Shown here: piece by piece, positions 8,623-18,290 of the stretch | Numbering within the stretch: the stretch's first letter is position 1 | How the letters are laid out: each line of letters opens with the position of its first letter | NCBI GenBank assembly: GCA_029265815.1 | Contig: JAJUGU010000008.1 | Coordinates: 1-64,000 of the forward strand | DNA length: 64,000 nucleotides | Direction: 5' to 3' | Source of the DNA: Anaerolineaceae bacterium | GTDB lineage: Bacteria > Chloroflexota > Anaerolineae > Anaerolineales > Anaerolineaceae | Notes under the pieces: model-generated | The model's input: only the letters and a program-made list of their open reading frames with translations | Told to the model about the DNA's origin: nothing | Databases searched by the model: none | Translations under genes and position numbers: made by a program

Positions 8623-8668
8623 TTGACGGGTGCGTGGGTGGCTGTATCCTCCACCCCGCACCTGTCAA
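8623..8668 (+). terminator. Large hairpin after sugar-binding protein gene
   Basis: The arms at 8623-8641 and 8651-8668 pair through about 18 bp, including GGTGCG with CGCACC and GGGTGG with CCACCC, with one bulged T and one G-U-type pair. The following sequence is AAAAG, not a T run. A 3'-end stabilising or partial-termination element that sets the binding-protein to permease ratio is the likeliest role. Confidence 0.65.
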
Positions 8669-8797
8669 AAGAATCGGGGCGTTTTACACCCCATCCAAGG
8701 TTACCTCTCCAACAATCCGTCAAACACTTTACCGCAAACCAATCATTGGTCCATTTCATAGCAATACCCTGATTATTCTAAAAAGAGCGAGAATATC

Positions 8798-9742
8798 ATG
8801 AGTTTATTTTCAACTGCAAATCATTCAGGAATACCATCCGGATCGAAAAATTCAATGCGGCGCATCACAAATAGCCTGGGTATTTTCCTGTTTCTATTGC
8901 CCGGCCTGGTCATTTTTTTAATCTTTGTCATCTATCCAATTTTTCGTTCAATTTATTTCAGCACTTTTGATTGGAATGGACTGGGGCCTGCAGTTGATAA
9001 TGTCGGTATCCAAAATTACAAAGACATTCTTACCGACAAAGTTTTTCTTAAATCAATTATTAACGTTTTGATTATCATTGTCTTATCCCTCGGAATACAA
9101 CTACCGCTTGCTCTCTTGCTGGCAACCCTTGTTGGCCGCGACCTACCCGGTCGTGCCGTGTATCGAACCATATTCTTCCTGCCATACGTCTTATCAGAAG
9201 TCAACGCCGCCATCATGTGGATGCTGCTCTTCAACGCAGACCCAGAGCGCGGATTGCTCAACGGGATTTTAGTTGCTCTCAATCTTCAACCGGTTGGCTG
9301 GCTTTCAGACATGAAGGTAGTTTTATTTTCGGTATTTATCGCGCTAACCTGGAAGTACTTTGGCTTTCACATGCTTCTATATCTGACCGGCTTACAAAAC
9401 ATCCCAACGGAAATAGAAGAAGCCGCATGTATTGATGGCGCTAATTCTTTTCAGAGTTTTTTCCACATCACCTTACCATTATTGAGCAGCACAATTAAAA
9501 CTTCCGTTTATATGTCAGTGCTGGGATCGATTCAGCAGTTTATTCTGGTTTGGATCATGACCAAAGGCGGCCCGGTCAATGCCAGTGAAACCATGGCAAC
9601 CTATATGTACAGGTTTGGGTTTGTGCGATTCGATCTTGGATATGGCTCTGCTGTGGCTATCATCATGTTCATTTTCTGCGTGGTCTTTTCATTGATCTAC
9701 CAGCAACTCACACGTGAACCTGATTATCTGACCGGACTTTAG
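8798..9742 (+). CDS. Carbohydrate ABC transporter 1 permease (MalF/LacF type)
   Basis: This 314-residue inner-membrane protein is the first permease of the importer, pairing with the product of the next gene. It has six predicted membrane segments, the first at about residues 28-52 after a polar N-terminus. The EAA loop that contacts the ATPase reads IPTEIEEAACIDGANSFQSF near residues 205-224. The weak ribosome site (GAGCGAG) fits lower expression than the binding protein. A permease of the same class recurs at 35178-36023. No ATPase gene is in the cluster, so a shared multi-sugar ATPase (MsmX/UgpC type) is presumably used. Confidence 0.92.
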   Translation: MSLFSTANHSGIPSGSKNSMRRITNSLGIFLFLLPGLVIFLIFVIYPIFRSIYFSTFDWNGLGPAVDNVGIQNYKDILTDKVFLKSIINVLIIIVLSLGIQLPLALLLATLVGRDLPGRAVYRTIFFLPYVLSEVNAAIMWMLLFNADPERGLLNGILVALNLQPVGWLSDMKVVLFSVFIALTWKYFGFHMLLYLTGLQNIPTEIEEAACIDGANSFQSFFHITLPLLSSTIKTSVYMSVLGSIQQFILVWIMTKGGPVNASETMATYMYRFGFVRFDLGYGSAVAIIMFIFCVVFSLIYQQLTREPDYLTGL

Positions 9743-9755
9743 AAAGGAATCAAAA

Positions 9756-10625
9756 ATGAAATATTCTCGTTTTTCAACTAATCTTAAACGGGTGATCATC
9801 CCTCGATTCTTTCAATACCTGGTCCTCACCATTGCTGTGATCTTGATCTTTGTTCCAATCGTAATCCTGTTATTTGGCAGCGTAAAAACCACAGGGCAGA
9901 TGTATTCACATCCCTACTCGATACCAAACCCTCCCAATTGGAGCAATATTTTCAATATTCTCACCACGCCCTATTTCTGGACGTTAATGAAGAACAGTTT
10001 AATCGTTCTAGTAGGAACCACTTCAGCTACAGTGATCATTTGCGCGCTGGTATCTTTTGTTCTGGCAAGGCTACCATTCCGCGGCAAGGGATTCGTATTT
10101 AATCTCTTCACAGTCGGATTGATGTTCCCGATTAATGTGGCGATTCTTCCGGTGTATTTCGTTTTACGACAAATGGAGCAATTTGGAGTTAATGTAATCG
10201 ACAGTTTGTGGGGTGTCATTCTCGTTCAAGTAGCCTTCCAGCTCTCGGGAAATATCATGATCCTGCGCGGTTTCTTTACCGCAGTACCTGTGGAATTACA
10301 GGATGCTGCTTATATCGACGGGTGCACAAATTTTGGTTTTTTCTGGCGTGTACTGCTGCCTTTGGTTAAACCCTCGTTAGCCGCAGTATCCGCCCTGGTA
10401 ATGATTGCGAGTTGGAACGACCTGCTCGTACCCCTCGTTGTTTTGAATGATAACAAACTATGGACGCTACCTCTGGGAACGATGCAATTCCAGGGTCAAT
10501 ACGGTCAAGATCTGGCACTTATCTCAGCTTTTGTTGCCCTATCTTCCATCCCAACAATCATCTTTTATTTCTTTGCAGAGCGTCAGATTGTTTCAGGTTT
10601 GACAGCAGGTTCAGTAAAAGGATAG
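9756..10625 (+). CDS. Carbohydrate ABC transporter 1 permease (MalG/LacG type)
   Basis: This 289-residue protein is the second permease subunit. It has six membrane segments and the EAA loop VPVELQDAAYIDGCTNFGFF near residues 172-191, followed by LPLVKPSLAAVSAL. It ends in the family signature GLTAGSVKG. The gene starts 13 bp after the first permease with AAAGGA before the ATG, so the pair is cotranscribed. Its C-terminal end is almost the same as that of the second transporter's MalG-type subunit (GVTAGAVKG). It forms the heterodimeric channel for the sugar presented by the lipoprotein encoded at 7276-8610. Confidence 0.92.
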   Translation: MKYSRFSTNLKRVIIPRFFQYLVLTIAVILIFVPIVILLFGSVKTTGQMYSHPYSIPNPPNWSNIFNILTTPYFWTLMKNSLIVLVGTTSATVIICALVSFVLARLPFRGKGFVFNLFTVGLMFPINVAILPVYFVLRQMEQFGVNVIDSLWGVILVQVAFQLSGNIMILRGFFTAVPVELQDAAYIDGCTNFGFFWRVLLPLVKPSLAAVSALVMIASWNDLLVPLVVLNDNKLWTLPLGTMQFQGQYGQDLALISAFVALSSIPTIIFYFFAERQIVSGLTAGSVKG

Positions 10626-10707
10626 AACGATCATCATATATCGAATATGATTGTTACAGCCATCAGCACATCCGATCCTGTTCTCGCCAAATTAAAAGGC
10701 CTAAAAT

Positions 10708-10721
10708 CGAACGATCGTTCG
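10708..10721. promoter_or_regulatory. Perfect 14-bp palindrome before the beta-xylosidase gene
   Basis: CGAACGATCGTTCG is fully self-complementary and follows directly on TAAAAT (10702-10707), which could be a -10 element; the -35 is weak. It lies 48 bp before the GH3 start. It shares the AACGAT half-site with the operators at 5990-6027 but has central AT, so it may be bound by the same or another repressor. A second, imperfect repeat pairs AACGATCAT (10626-10634) with ATGATTGTT (10647-10655). Confidence 0.45.
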
Positions 10722-10769
10722 CTCATGACTGGACAAACGTTACAGGTTTACATTTAGAAGGAGTGCCGC

Positions 10770-12914
10770 ATGGACGCACACGAATCGTCGGAGATACCAC
10801 GATACCTTGATACATCATTAACAATTTCTGAACGGGCACGGGATCTTGTTTCACGTCTCACATTAGAAGAAAAAGTGGGCCTAATGAGTCATCCAGCCCG
10901 TGGAATTCCGCGCTTACAAATTCCCGCCTACAACTACTGGAGTGAGGCATTACACGGAATTGCGCGTAATGGACGAGCCACAGTCTTTCCACAGGTGATT
11001 GGCATGGCGGCTACATGGAATAAAAAATTGATCGAGAGAGTCGCCTCTGCGATTGGTGATGAAGGTCGTGCCAAGTATCATGAAGCTTTACGCCGCAACG
11101 GTTATACCGATCAATATCAGGGACTGAATCTCTGGTCACCAAACGTGAACATTTTCCGCGATCCGCGTTGGGGTCGTGGTCAAGAAACCTGGGGGGAAGA
11201 TCCGTTTTTAACAGGAGAAATGGCTTCTGCCTTCGTAAAAGGACTTCAAGGAGATAATCCGAAATACCTGAAAACCGCAGCCTGCGCCAAACATTTTGCC
11301 GTTCATTCGGGTCCAGAGAAAGACCGCCATTCGTTTAATGCGATAGTGAGTAAACGCGAACTTTACGACACCTATCTTCCTGCCTTTAAGAAATTGGTCA
11401 CAGAAGCCAAGGTCGAAGCGGTGATGGGTGCGTACAATCGCCTGCTCGGTGAACCCTGCTGCGCAAGCAAGCTTCTGATTCAACAAATATTGCGCCACGA
11501 TTGGGATTTTCAGGGGCATTTCGTCTCGGATTGTTTTGCACTATCAGATTTTCATCAAAATCACAAAGTTACAACAGATGCGGCGGAATCAGCTGCGCTG
11601 GCACTGCGAAATGGCTGTGACCTGGGATGCGACCATGTCTTTGACGAGATCCCAGAAGCCATATCACGTGGGTTGATCAGCGAGGCAGATGTTGACCTCG
11701 CCCTTGAACGATCGCTCAAGACGAGATTTAAACTGGGTTTGTTTGACCCCCCTGAAGTAGTGCCGTTCTCATCTATTTCCACCGAAGTCGTTGCCTGCGA
11801 TGAACACCGTGCTCTTGCTTACCGGGCAGCCGTCGAATCCATCGTATTACTGAAAAACAAAGGCAATATTCTACCCATTAATCCCGCTACAAAGAAAATT
11901 TTCGTCACCGGGCCCACCGCCACCAGCATTGAAATCTTAATGGGGAATTATTACGGTTTCAATAACCAGATGACGACCCTGCTCGAAGGTATTGCCGGCC
12001 GTCTGCCTGAAGGAATGGGGATGGAATATACCTCCGGGGCATTATTGAAACATCCACGAGAGATAAAAGAAACATGGGCAGCCGGAATGGCACAAACATC
12101 TGATGTGGCGATTGTGTGTGCCGGTTTGTCCTCCTTCCTTGAAGGAGAAGAAGGCGAATCGTTACTTTCACCACAAAACGGCGATCGTGCAGATATCACA
12201 CTACCAAAAAGCCAGGTAGATTACATTAAAGAACTTTACATGAATGGTACCAGGATCGTGCTGGTGCTCACCGGCGGCAGCCCTATCGCCCTGGGTGAAA
12301 TCGAAGAAATGGTCGATGCCGTGCTCTTCATCTGGTATCCAGGCATGGAGGGGGGGAAAGCTGTGGCTGATGTCCTCTTCGGAGATCAACCACCATCAGG
12401 AAAACTCCCGTTAACTTTCTATAAATCGCTTGACCAATTACCGGCTTTCGATGATTACAGTATGAAAGGCCGCACCTACCGGTATATGACCGAAGAACCC
12501 CTGTATCCTTTTGGTTTTGGTTTAAGCTACACCAGTTTTCAATATAGCGATCTTCAACTCGACAATACACAGATAGACCTCGGAGATTCGCTTACCGTTC
12601 GTGTTACAGTTAAGAACACAGGCAACCTTGCCGCTGCTGAAGTGGTTCAATTCTATTTGAGCGACCTTCAAGCCTCGTCCATTGTTCCTCTGCACCATTT
12701 AGTTGGCTTTGAAAAGATTCAGCTCGAACCGGGAACCAGTCAAACCCTTCAATTTGCTGTCACGCCCGAGATGATGTCATTCTACAATGATGATGGCAAA
12801 TTGACCCTTGAACCAGGTGAGTTCAGACTTGAAATTGGTGGATGTTCTCCTGGTAAACGCGGGCAAGAATTGGGCGCCCCGCAGCCTGTTACCAGTGTAT
12901 TCAGAATAAAGTAA
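10770..12914 (+). CDS. GH3 glycoside hydrolase, probable beta-xylosidase
   Basis: This 714-residue enzyme removes sugars from the non-reducing end of beta-linked oligosaccharides with retention. The N-terminal GH3 barrel carries NYWSEALHGIARNG (55-68), RDPRWGRGQETWGEDPFL (130-147), the substrate-binding KHF (174-176) and the nucleophile motif FVSDCFALSDF with Asp254. The SDC form is seen in beta-xylosidases, whereas many beta-glucosidases have SDW. The second GH3 domain includes GLSSFLEGEEGES, and a fibronectin-III-like domain closes the protein. There is no signal peptide, so it acts in the cytoplasm on imported oligosaccharides. XylA and XylB downstream support a xylosidase role. AAGGAG precedes the ATG. 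Confidence 0.9.
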   Translation: MDAHESSEIPRYLDTSLTISERARDLVSRLTLEEKVGLMSHPARGIPRLQIPAYNYWSEALHGIARNGRATVFPQVIGMAATWNKKLIERVASAIGDEGRAKYHEALRRNGYTDQYQGLNLWSPNVNIFRDPRWGRGQETWGEDPFLTGEMASAFVKGLQGDNPKYLKTAACAKHFAVHSGPEKDRHSFNAIVSKRELYDTYLPAFKKLVTEAKVEAVMGAYNRLLGEPCCASKLLIQQILRHDWDFQGHFVSDCFALSDFHQNHKVTTDAAESAALALRNGCDLGCDHVFDEIPEAISRGLISEADVDLALERSLKTRFKLGLFDPPEVVPFSSISTEVVACDEHRALAYRAAVESIVLLKNKGNILPINPATKKIFVTGPTATSIEILMGNYYGFNNQMTTLLEGIAGRLPEGMGMEYTSGALLKHPREIKETWAAGMAQTSDVAIVCAGLSSFLEGEEGESLLSPQNGDRADITLPKSQVDYIKELYMNGTRIVLVLTGGSPIALGEIEEMVDAVLFIWYPGMEGGKAVADVLFGDQPPSGKLPLTFYKSLDQLPAFDDYSMKGRTYRYMTEEPLYPFGFGLSYTSFQYSDLQLDNTQIDLGDSLTVRVTVKNTGNLAAAEVVQFYLSDLQASSIVPLHHLVGFEKIQLEPGTSQTLQFAVTPEMMSFYNDDGKLTLEPGEFRLEIGGCSPGKRGQELGAPQPVTSVFRIK

Positions 12915-12935
12915 ATCCTAAACAAGGAGTGTCAA

Positions 12936-14102
12936 ATGACCAATTATTCACCCAAACCTGAAGATAAATTTTCCTTTGGGCTGTGGACCGTAGGAAGCAC
13001 CGGCCGCGATCCATTCGGCGATGTGGTGCGTGAAAAGAAATCACCAGTGGAACTTGTTCATTTGCTGGCCGAGGTTGGTGCATGGGGAGTAAACCTGCAT
13101 GATAATGATCTCATTCCCATCGACGCGACCGCCACAGAACGAGATCGTATCGTGCGGGAATTCAAAGCTGCATTGGCAGAAACCGGTTTAGTCGTGCCAA
13201 TGGCCACAACCAATCTATTTTTTGATCCCATCTTCAAAGATGGTGCGTTTACTGCAAATGACCCAAAGGTACGTGCTTACGCCCTGCAAAAAACATTGAA
13301 TTCCATTGACCTGGGTGCAGAACTCGGCGCGAAAGTCTACGTCTTCTGGGGCGGCCGCGAAGGAACCGAGACTGACTCCAGCAAGTCGGCCTTGAATGCC
13401 ATTAAACGCAACCGTGAAGCGATGAATTTCCTGTGCGAATATGTGCTGGATAAGAAATATGACATGAAATTCGCATTAGAAGCCAAACCAAACGAACCAC
13501 GCGGCGATATTTACAACGCAACCACCGGCCACATGCTGGCGTTTATTTCCACGCTTGATCATCCTGAAATGGTGGGGGTAAACCCTGAAGTTGCGCATGA
13601 ACAGATGGCTGGGCTCAACTTTATGCACAACGTCGCTCAGGCGTGGGATGCAGGGAAGCTGTTCCACATTGATCTGAACGATCAATTTCCGGGGCGGTTC
13701 GACCAGGATCTGCGTTTTGGATCACGTGACATCAAAGCAGCTTTCTACCTGGTCAAGTTCCTTGAAGATGTCGGCTATGAGGGTCCGCGCCATTTTGACG
13801 CACACGCCTATCGCACAGAAGACTATGAAGGCGTTAAGGATTTTGCACGTGGCTGCATGCGTACCTACTTGATTCTCAAAGAGAAAGCGGCTCGTTTCAA
13901 TTCAGATCCTGAAATTCAGGCATTACTCGCAGAAATCAATGCTGATGATAAAAGCATGTCTGTCTACTTTGGTGCATACTCAACAAACAAAGCAGCCGCA
14001 TTGAAAAATCAGGTGTTCGATCGAAAAGGCACAGCCAGCCGTGGATTGAAATATGAACGTCTGGACCAATTGACCATCGAAATTTTGACTGGTATTCGAT
14101 AA
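12936..14102 (+). CDS. xylA: Xylose isomerase, class I
   Basis: This 388-residue enzyme converts D-xylose to D-xylulose using two divalent metal ions. The length and the sequence [16 protein letters not shown] mark the shorter class I type known from actinobacteria and Thermus. The catalytic residues fall one position after the Streptomyces numbering: His55 and Asp58, Glu182, Lys184, Glu218, His221, Asp246, Asp256, Asp258 and Asp288. All are present, so the enzyme should be active. It starts 21 bp after the beta-xylosidase with AAGGAG before the ATG, and is followed by xylulokinase, giving the pathway oligosaccharide, xylose, xylulose, xylulose 5-phosphate. Confidence 0.96.
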   Translation: MTNYSPKPEDKFSFGLWTVGSTGRDPFGDVVREKKSPVELVHLLAEVGAWGVNLHDNDLIPIDATATERDRIVREFKAALAETGLVVPMATTNLFFDPIFKDGAFTANDPKVRAYALQKTLNSIDLGAELGAKVYVFWGGREGTETDSSKSALNAIKRNREAMNFLCEYVLDKKYDMKFALEAKPNEPRGDIYNATTGHMLAFISTLDHPEMVGVNPEVAHEQMAGLNFMHNVAQAWDAGKLFHIDLNDQFPGRFDQDLRFGSRDIKAAFYLVKFLEDVGYEGPRHFDAHAYRTEDYEGVKDFARGCMRTYLILKEKAARFNSDPEIQALLAEINADDKSMSVYFGAYSTNKAAALKNQVFDRKGTASRGLKYERLDQLTIEILTGIR

Positions 14103-14130
14103 TATTTCGATACCGAGTCTCAAAAAATGT

Positions 14131-14151
14131 ACCTTAATGTAAGGTTTTTTT
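14131..14151 (+). terminator. Weak attenuator-like hairpin between xylA and xylB
   Basis: ACCTTA (14131-14136) pairs with TAAGGT (14140-14145) over a 3-nt loop and runs into TTTTTT. With only six pairs it would allow much read-through, lowering xylB relative to xylA. The xylB ribosome site GGAGG follows at once. Confidence 0.5.
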
Positions 14152-14160
14152 GGAGGAAAC

Positions 14161-15660
14161 ATGGCTTATTTCCTCGGCATTGACGTGTCGACAACCTCGA
14201 GCAAAGCCCTGATCATTGACGATTCTGGTGGAGTGATCGCTGTGGCGTCATCGCCACATTCTCTGCAGACCCCAAAACCCTTATGGTCAGAACAAGACCC
14301 TCAAGAGTGGTGGACCGCGGTATGTGCCTGTATCCGTTCTGCATTAGATCAAGCACATATCCTCAGAGATAGCATCGAGGCCATCGGATTGACAGGTCAA
14401 ATGCACGGATTAGTTTTACTTGATGACGCTGGAAATGTATTACGACCTGCAATTCTGTGGAATGATCAGCGTACACAGGATCAATGCGAAGAAATCCATC
14501 AAAAGATCGGAAGGGAAAAGTTCATTCAGATCACCGGAAACGTCGCTCTGACAGGTTTTACGGCACCAAAGATCTTGTGGGTGAAAGAAAATGAACCTGA
14601 GGTATTTGAAAGAGCCAGGCATGTGCTGTTGCCCAAAGACTACATCCGTTTCAAGCTGACCGGCGAATACGCAATGGATAAGGCTGATGGAGCGGGCACA
14701 GTATTATTCGATCTGCGAAAAAGAGACTGGTCTGACGAAGTGCTGAACATACTGGGTATTCCGCGATCATGGATGCCGAGAACATTTGAGGGCACCGAAT
14801 TTACTGGCTCGATTACCGAACAAGCTGCTGCACTTACCGGGCTCAGTGTAGGAACGATGGTCGCCGCAGGGGGCGGCGACCAGGCTGCGGGCGCAGTAGG
14901 AATGGGTGCAGTCGAGACCGGGGTTGTTTCTCTGACCGTTGGAACCAGCGGAGTGGTTTTTGCCACTACACCTTCAGCCTTGATCGAACCTCAAGGTCGT
15001 CTGCACGCCTTTTGTCACGCAGTTCCCGGCATGTGGCATTTTATGGGCGTCATGCTTTCTGCGGCTGGAAGCCTGCAGTGGTTCCATGATACCCTTGCCT
15101 CAAAAACCAGTTTTGATGACCTTGTAAAGGAAGCTGAAGATATTCCAGCAGGAAGCGAGGGGCTGCAATTCCTCCCCTATCTTTCTGGTGAACGCACCCC
15201 ATATCCTGATCCTCTCGCGCGAGGAGCATTCATCGGGCTTACCCTCCGGCACAGCCGCGCCCACATGACGCGTGCTGTGTTGGAGGGTGTGTCTTTTGGA
15301 TTAAAAGACAGCTTTACCCTCATTCAGAACGCAGGATTGGGTACAATCACCCAGGTTCGCGCTTCGGGAGGGGGCACAAAAAGCCAGCTCTGGCGCCAAA
15401 TCCTGGCATCCGTACTGAATACAGAGCTGGTGACAGTAAACACATCTGAAGGCGGAGCGTATGGTGCCGCCCTGCTGGCTGGTGTGGGAGCAGGCGCCTG
15501 GAGTGACATTTCCACAGCCTGCAGGGATTGCATCAAAATTTCAGGAAACACAAATCCAGACCCAGGGCAGGTTGAAACCTATCAAAAAGCCTATTCAATT
15601 TATCAGTCATTGTATCCATCTTTACAAAAGCAGTTCATTAATTTAAACACCCTGACTTAA
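14161..15660 (+). CDS. xylB: Xylulokinase
   Basis: This 499-residue FGGY-family kinase phosphorylates D-xylulose to xylulose 5-phosphate, feeding the pentose phosphate pathway. The N-terminal ATPase-fold segment is LGIDVSTTSSKALI with Asp8. The sugar-binding stretch GLTGQMHGLVLLD has Met81-His82 and is followed by WNDQRT (100-105). AAGGGDQAAGAVG carries the catalytic-base Asp240, and the C-terminal domain contains ASGGGTKSQLWRQILA. The length is normal. GGAGG is 5 nt before the ATG. It is the last gene of the xylose unit, which began with the repressor and transporter upstream. Confidence 0.95.
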   Translation: MAYFLGIDVSTTSSKALIIDDSGGVIAVASSPHSLQTPKPLWSEQDPQEWWTAVCACIRSALDQAHILRDSIEAIGLTGQMHGLVLLDDAGNVLRPAILWNDQRTQDQCEEIHQKIGREKFIQITGNVALTGFTAPKILWVKENEPEVFERARHVLLPKDYIRFKLTGEYAMDKADGAGTVLFDLRKRDWSDEVLNILGIPRSWMPRTFEGTEFTGSITEQAAALTGLSVGTMVAAGGGDQAAGAVGMGAVETGVVSLTVGTSGVVFATTPSALIEPQGRLHAFCHAVPGMWHFMGVMLSAAGSLQWFHDTLASKTSFDDLVKEAEDIPAGSEGLQFLPYLSGERTPYPDPLARGAFIGLTLRHSRAHMTRAVLEGVSFGLKDSFTLIQNAGLGTITQVRASGGGTKSQLWRQILASVLNTELVTVNTSEGGAYGAALLAGVGAGAWSDISTACRDCIKISGNTNPDPGQVETYQKAYSIYQSLYPSLQKQFINLNTLT

Positions 15661-15693
15661 TCTCGGTAAATAGAAATCTTGTGGGGGATATTA

Positions 15694-15722
15694 TTGCCCA
15701 TGACAACACCTGTCATGGGCAA
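15694..15722 (+). terminator. Hairpin after xylB
   Basis: TTGCCCATGACA (15694-15705) pairs perfectly with TGTCATGGGCAA (15711-15722) around a 5-nt loop. The tail is A/T-rich but not a pure T run. It marks the end of the xylose unit. Confidence 0.75.
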
Positions 15723-15933
15723 ATACATTTAATGCTCAATAAGCGGTATGGGTATAACTTCTTCAAATCCAACTTTATTGTAAACTTTCATCTGATTTCT
15801 AATCTCTTTCAGCGTTGTGTAAGCCAATATCACCAGAGGTCATTTGAATCTTTGTTTTCAGGATATACTCGAAGAGATTGGATCGATCTTTACCGCCCAG
15901 CGCAGATAAATCGAAAAAAAGAAAAGGACCACG

Positions 15934-16761
15934 ATGCCCGAAAAAACCATCATCACTGTTGCCCCCACAGGCGCATGGCCTACGAAACAGGATAACCCCA
16001 ATATACCCTTTACACCTATTGAAATCGCTGAGGATGTGTACCGTTGCTGGCAGGCAGGTGCAGCGATCTGTCATTTGCACATGCGGGATGAAAATGGCAA
16101 GGGGACGATGAATACCGATAGATTCGAAGAGACAGTGTCTTTGATTCGCAGTAAGTGTGATATTGTGATCAATTGCACCACCTCGGGTGATCTGGAAGCC
16201 ACAGATGAATTACGCATGGCACACCTGCCGCTTGTAAAACCCGAAATTGCTTCCTTTGATTGTGGTTCGATGAACTGGATGCATAACAGCCTTTTTATCA
16301 ATCATCCGCTTTTTCTTGAGAAACTTGGTAGACTGATGCAAACATACAATATCCAGCCGGAAATCGAGATTTTTGACGCCGGGATGATTTACAACTCTCT
16401 CCATTATTTGGAACAGGGAATACTCAAGGCGCCCTTGCTTTATCAACTCGTTCTGGGAGCGGCCGGTGGAACCGCTGCAACAATTGAGAACCTTGTATAT
16501 TTAAAGGGGCTGCTTCCACCCGGTGCCAATTGGAGTGCTTTTGGTGTAGGTAAAGCACATATCCCCATCATGCTGGCAACCCTCGCCCTGGGTGGGCACA
16601 TCAGGGTGGGGATGGAAGATAATGTGTATTTTGCCCCAAAAACACTGGCTGAATCGAACGCCCAACTGGTGAGCCGGGCAGTCTCAATCATTACTGCAGC
16701 AGGTAAAGCGGTGGCTTCGCCCGATGATGCCAGAAGAATCCTTAAACTGAAAGGAATTTGA
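15934..16761 (+). CDS. Beta-keto acid cleavage enzyme (BKACE, DUF849) family protein
   Basis: This 275-residue TIM-barrel protein belongs to the family of 3-keto-5-aminohexanoate cleavage enzyme (Kce), zinc enzymes that condense a beta-keto acid with acetyl-CoA to give acetoacetate and a new CoA ester. The metal site is seen as His47 and His49 in ICHLHMRD and Glu228 in VGMEDNVY. TVAPTGAW at the N-terminus and GVGKAHIPIM near 204-213 also fit. Family members act on many different keto acids, and no lysine-fermentation genes lie nearby, so the substrate is unknown. AAGGA precedes the ATG. The gene stands apart from the xylose unit, separated by its terminator. Confidence 0.87.
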   Translation: MPEKTIITVAPTGAWPTKQDNPNIPFTPIEIAEDVYRCWQAGAAICHLHMRDENGKGTMNTDRFEETVSLIRSKCDIVINCTTSGDLEATDELRMAHLPLVKPEIASFDCGSMNWMHNSLFINHPLFLEKLGRLMQTYNIQPEIEIFDAGMIYNSLHYLEQGILKAPLLYQLVLGAAGGTAATIENLVYLKGLLPPGANWSAFGVGKAHIPIMLATLALGGHIRVGMEDNVYFAPKTLAESNAQLVSRAVSIITAAGKAVASPDDARRILKLKGI

Positions 16762-17079
16762 TCATTAACTCGGTTGTGAGAGAAAGAAAGTTATTCCCCA
16801 TCCGCTTTCTTCCACCGGAATTACTGTGCCGCTGCAGACACCGCCTGAGGGTTCGATTGTTTTGACCTTTAATGCAGCAACGCCACAGCATCCAATTTGC
16901 CCGCATTGTCTAAATGGCCAATATACACGGTTGACAGATTGATCTCAGCTGTAATGTAGAATAGGGGGTTATTTTCGAACATGAGAGTTATACGCGAAAA
17001 GGATCATTTTTCGACATAGATTTCACTATAATTGAAGCAAAGATTTCCTCGATCTTGCAGGATTAAAAAGGAGAACCAG
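16762..17079. other. Intergenic stretch with a possible gene remnant
   Basis: No intact gene is present. On the plus strand 16780-16942 is open for 53 codons between stops and gives a protein-like segment containing TVPLQTPPEGSIVLTFN and ICPHCLNGQY. It has no start codon with a ribosome site and matches no family I recognise, so it may be a decayed 3' gene end or chance. The second half should hold the promoter of the epimerase gene; TTGACA occurs at 16931-16936 without a well-placed -10. Confidence 0.3.
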
Positions 17080-18075
17080 ATGAAAGTTCTTTTTATTGGG
17101 GGTACAGGGGTTATCAGCTCTGCCTGTGCGTCACTGGCGATAAGTAAAGGGATCGATCTTACACTGCTCAACCGCGGTATTTCAGTGCGTCCACCGGCTG
17201 CCGGTGCGCATCTTCTAAAGGCCGATATTCATGATACAGCCGCCGTGCATGATGCATTAGCAGATGAATTCTTTGACGTAGTAGTGGATTGGATTGCCTA
17301 CACACCAATTGATATTCAAAAAGACTTTGATCTTTTCAAAGGAAAAACGGGGCAATACATTTTCATCAGTTCAGCGTCTGCCTATCAGACACCCCCTGCG
17401 AACCTGCCAATCAGAGAATCAACTCCGCTTGAAAATTCCTTCTGGGCATATTCAAGAAACAAAATTGCCTGTGAAGAAATGCTGCTCCAGGAGTATCGAA
17501 AAGACAAATTTCCGTTCACGATCGTCCGGCCGTCACACACTTACGATCAGACGCTCGTTCCTGTTGAGGGTGGTTACACCGTGATCGACAGAATGCTGCG
17601 TGGTAAACCGGTCATTGTTCACGGCGACGGCACTTCGATTTGGACGCTTACCCATAGTTCAGATTTTGCTAAAGGATTTGTGGGGTTACTGGGTAATGCG
17701 CATGCTATTGGTGAGGTTTTTCACATCACTTCAGATGAATGGCTGACCTGGAACCAGATCTACCAGTCGCTTGCCACCGCAGCAGGTGTCATTCCTAAAT
17801 TGGTACATGTGCCATCTGATCTGATCGCTGCCTACAATTCCAGAATCGGAGACAGCCTTTTAGGAGATAAATCTCACAGCGCCATATTTGATAACAGCAA
17901 GATTAAACAAGTGGTACCAGAATTTTCCGCATCTATACCGTTCTGCCGCGGCGCTCAAGAAATCATAGCCTGGCATCGCTCTGATCCATCCCGGCAGAAA
18001 ATCAATTCTGAATTCGATAATATGTGCGATATCCTTCTAGAGAATTACTCAAAAGCATGGCCGGATAAGGGGTAA
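17080..18075 (+). CDS. NAD-dependent epimerase/dehydratase family protein
   Basis: This 331-residue extended short-chain dehydrogenase starts with the Rossmann motif FIGGTGVISSA, near the GxxGxxG pattern. HLLKADIHD binds the dinucleotide, and FISSASAYQTP and AYSRNKIACEEML follow; the last is an atypical Y-x3-K catalytic pair. FTIVRPSHTY and the later helix DFAKGFVGLLGN are also usual for UDP-sugar epimerase-like proteins. The ATG at 17080 has AAGGAG 8 nt upstream; an in-frame ATT/TTG-type extension to 17032 was rejected. Members that share this form are often annotated as nucleotide-sugar epimerases, but the substrate is uncertain. It is not obviously in an operon. Confidence 0.85.
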   Translation: MKVLFIGGTGVISSACASLAISKGIDLTLLNRGISVRPPAAGAHLLKADIHDTAAVHDALADEFFDVVVDWIAYTPIDIQKDFDLFKGKTGQYIFISSASAYQTPPANLPIRESTPLENSFWAYSRNKIACEEMLLQEYRKDKFPFTIVRPSHTYDQTLVPVEGGYTVIDRMLRGKPVIVHGDGTSIWTLTHSSDFAKGFVGLLGNAHAIGEVFHITSDEWLTWNQIYQSLATAAGVIPKLVHVPSDLIAAYNSRIGDSLLGDKSHSAIFDNSKIKQVVPEFSASIPFCRGAQEIIAWHRSDPSRQKINSEFDNMCDILLENYSKAWPDKG

Positions 18076-18290
18076 AAGGATTTTTCCAGGTAATGATCAA
18101 CAACTAAAATGCAAAAAAGATTGATATTTCAGACCCAATCTAATTCAATATTAATAATCATTGAGTATAAATGGAGAGTCAATTGTTTGAAGTGAAAAAT
18201 AATCATGAGTTGACTACAGATTCGTCTCTGGGATGATTCCCATCGAATCTTTACGAATACCTCTACATCTCATTGAAAAGGAAAGCGATT

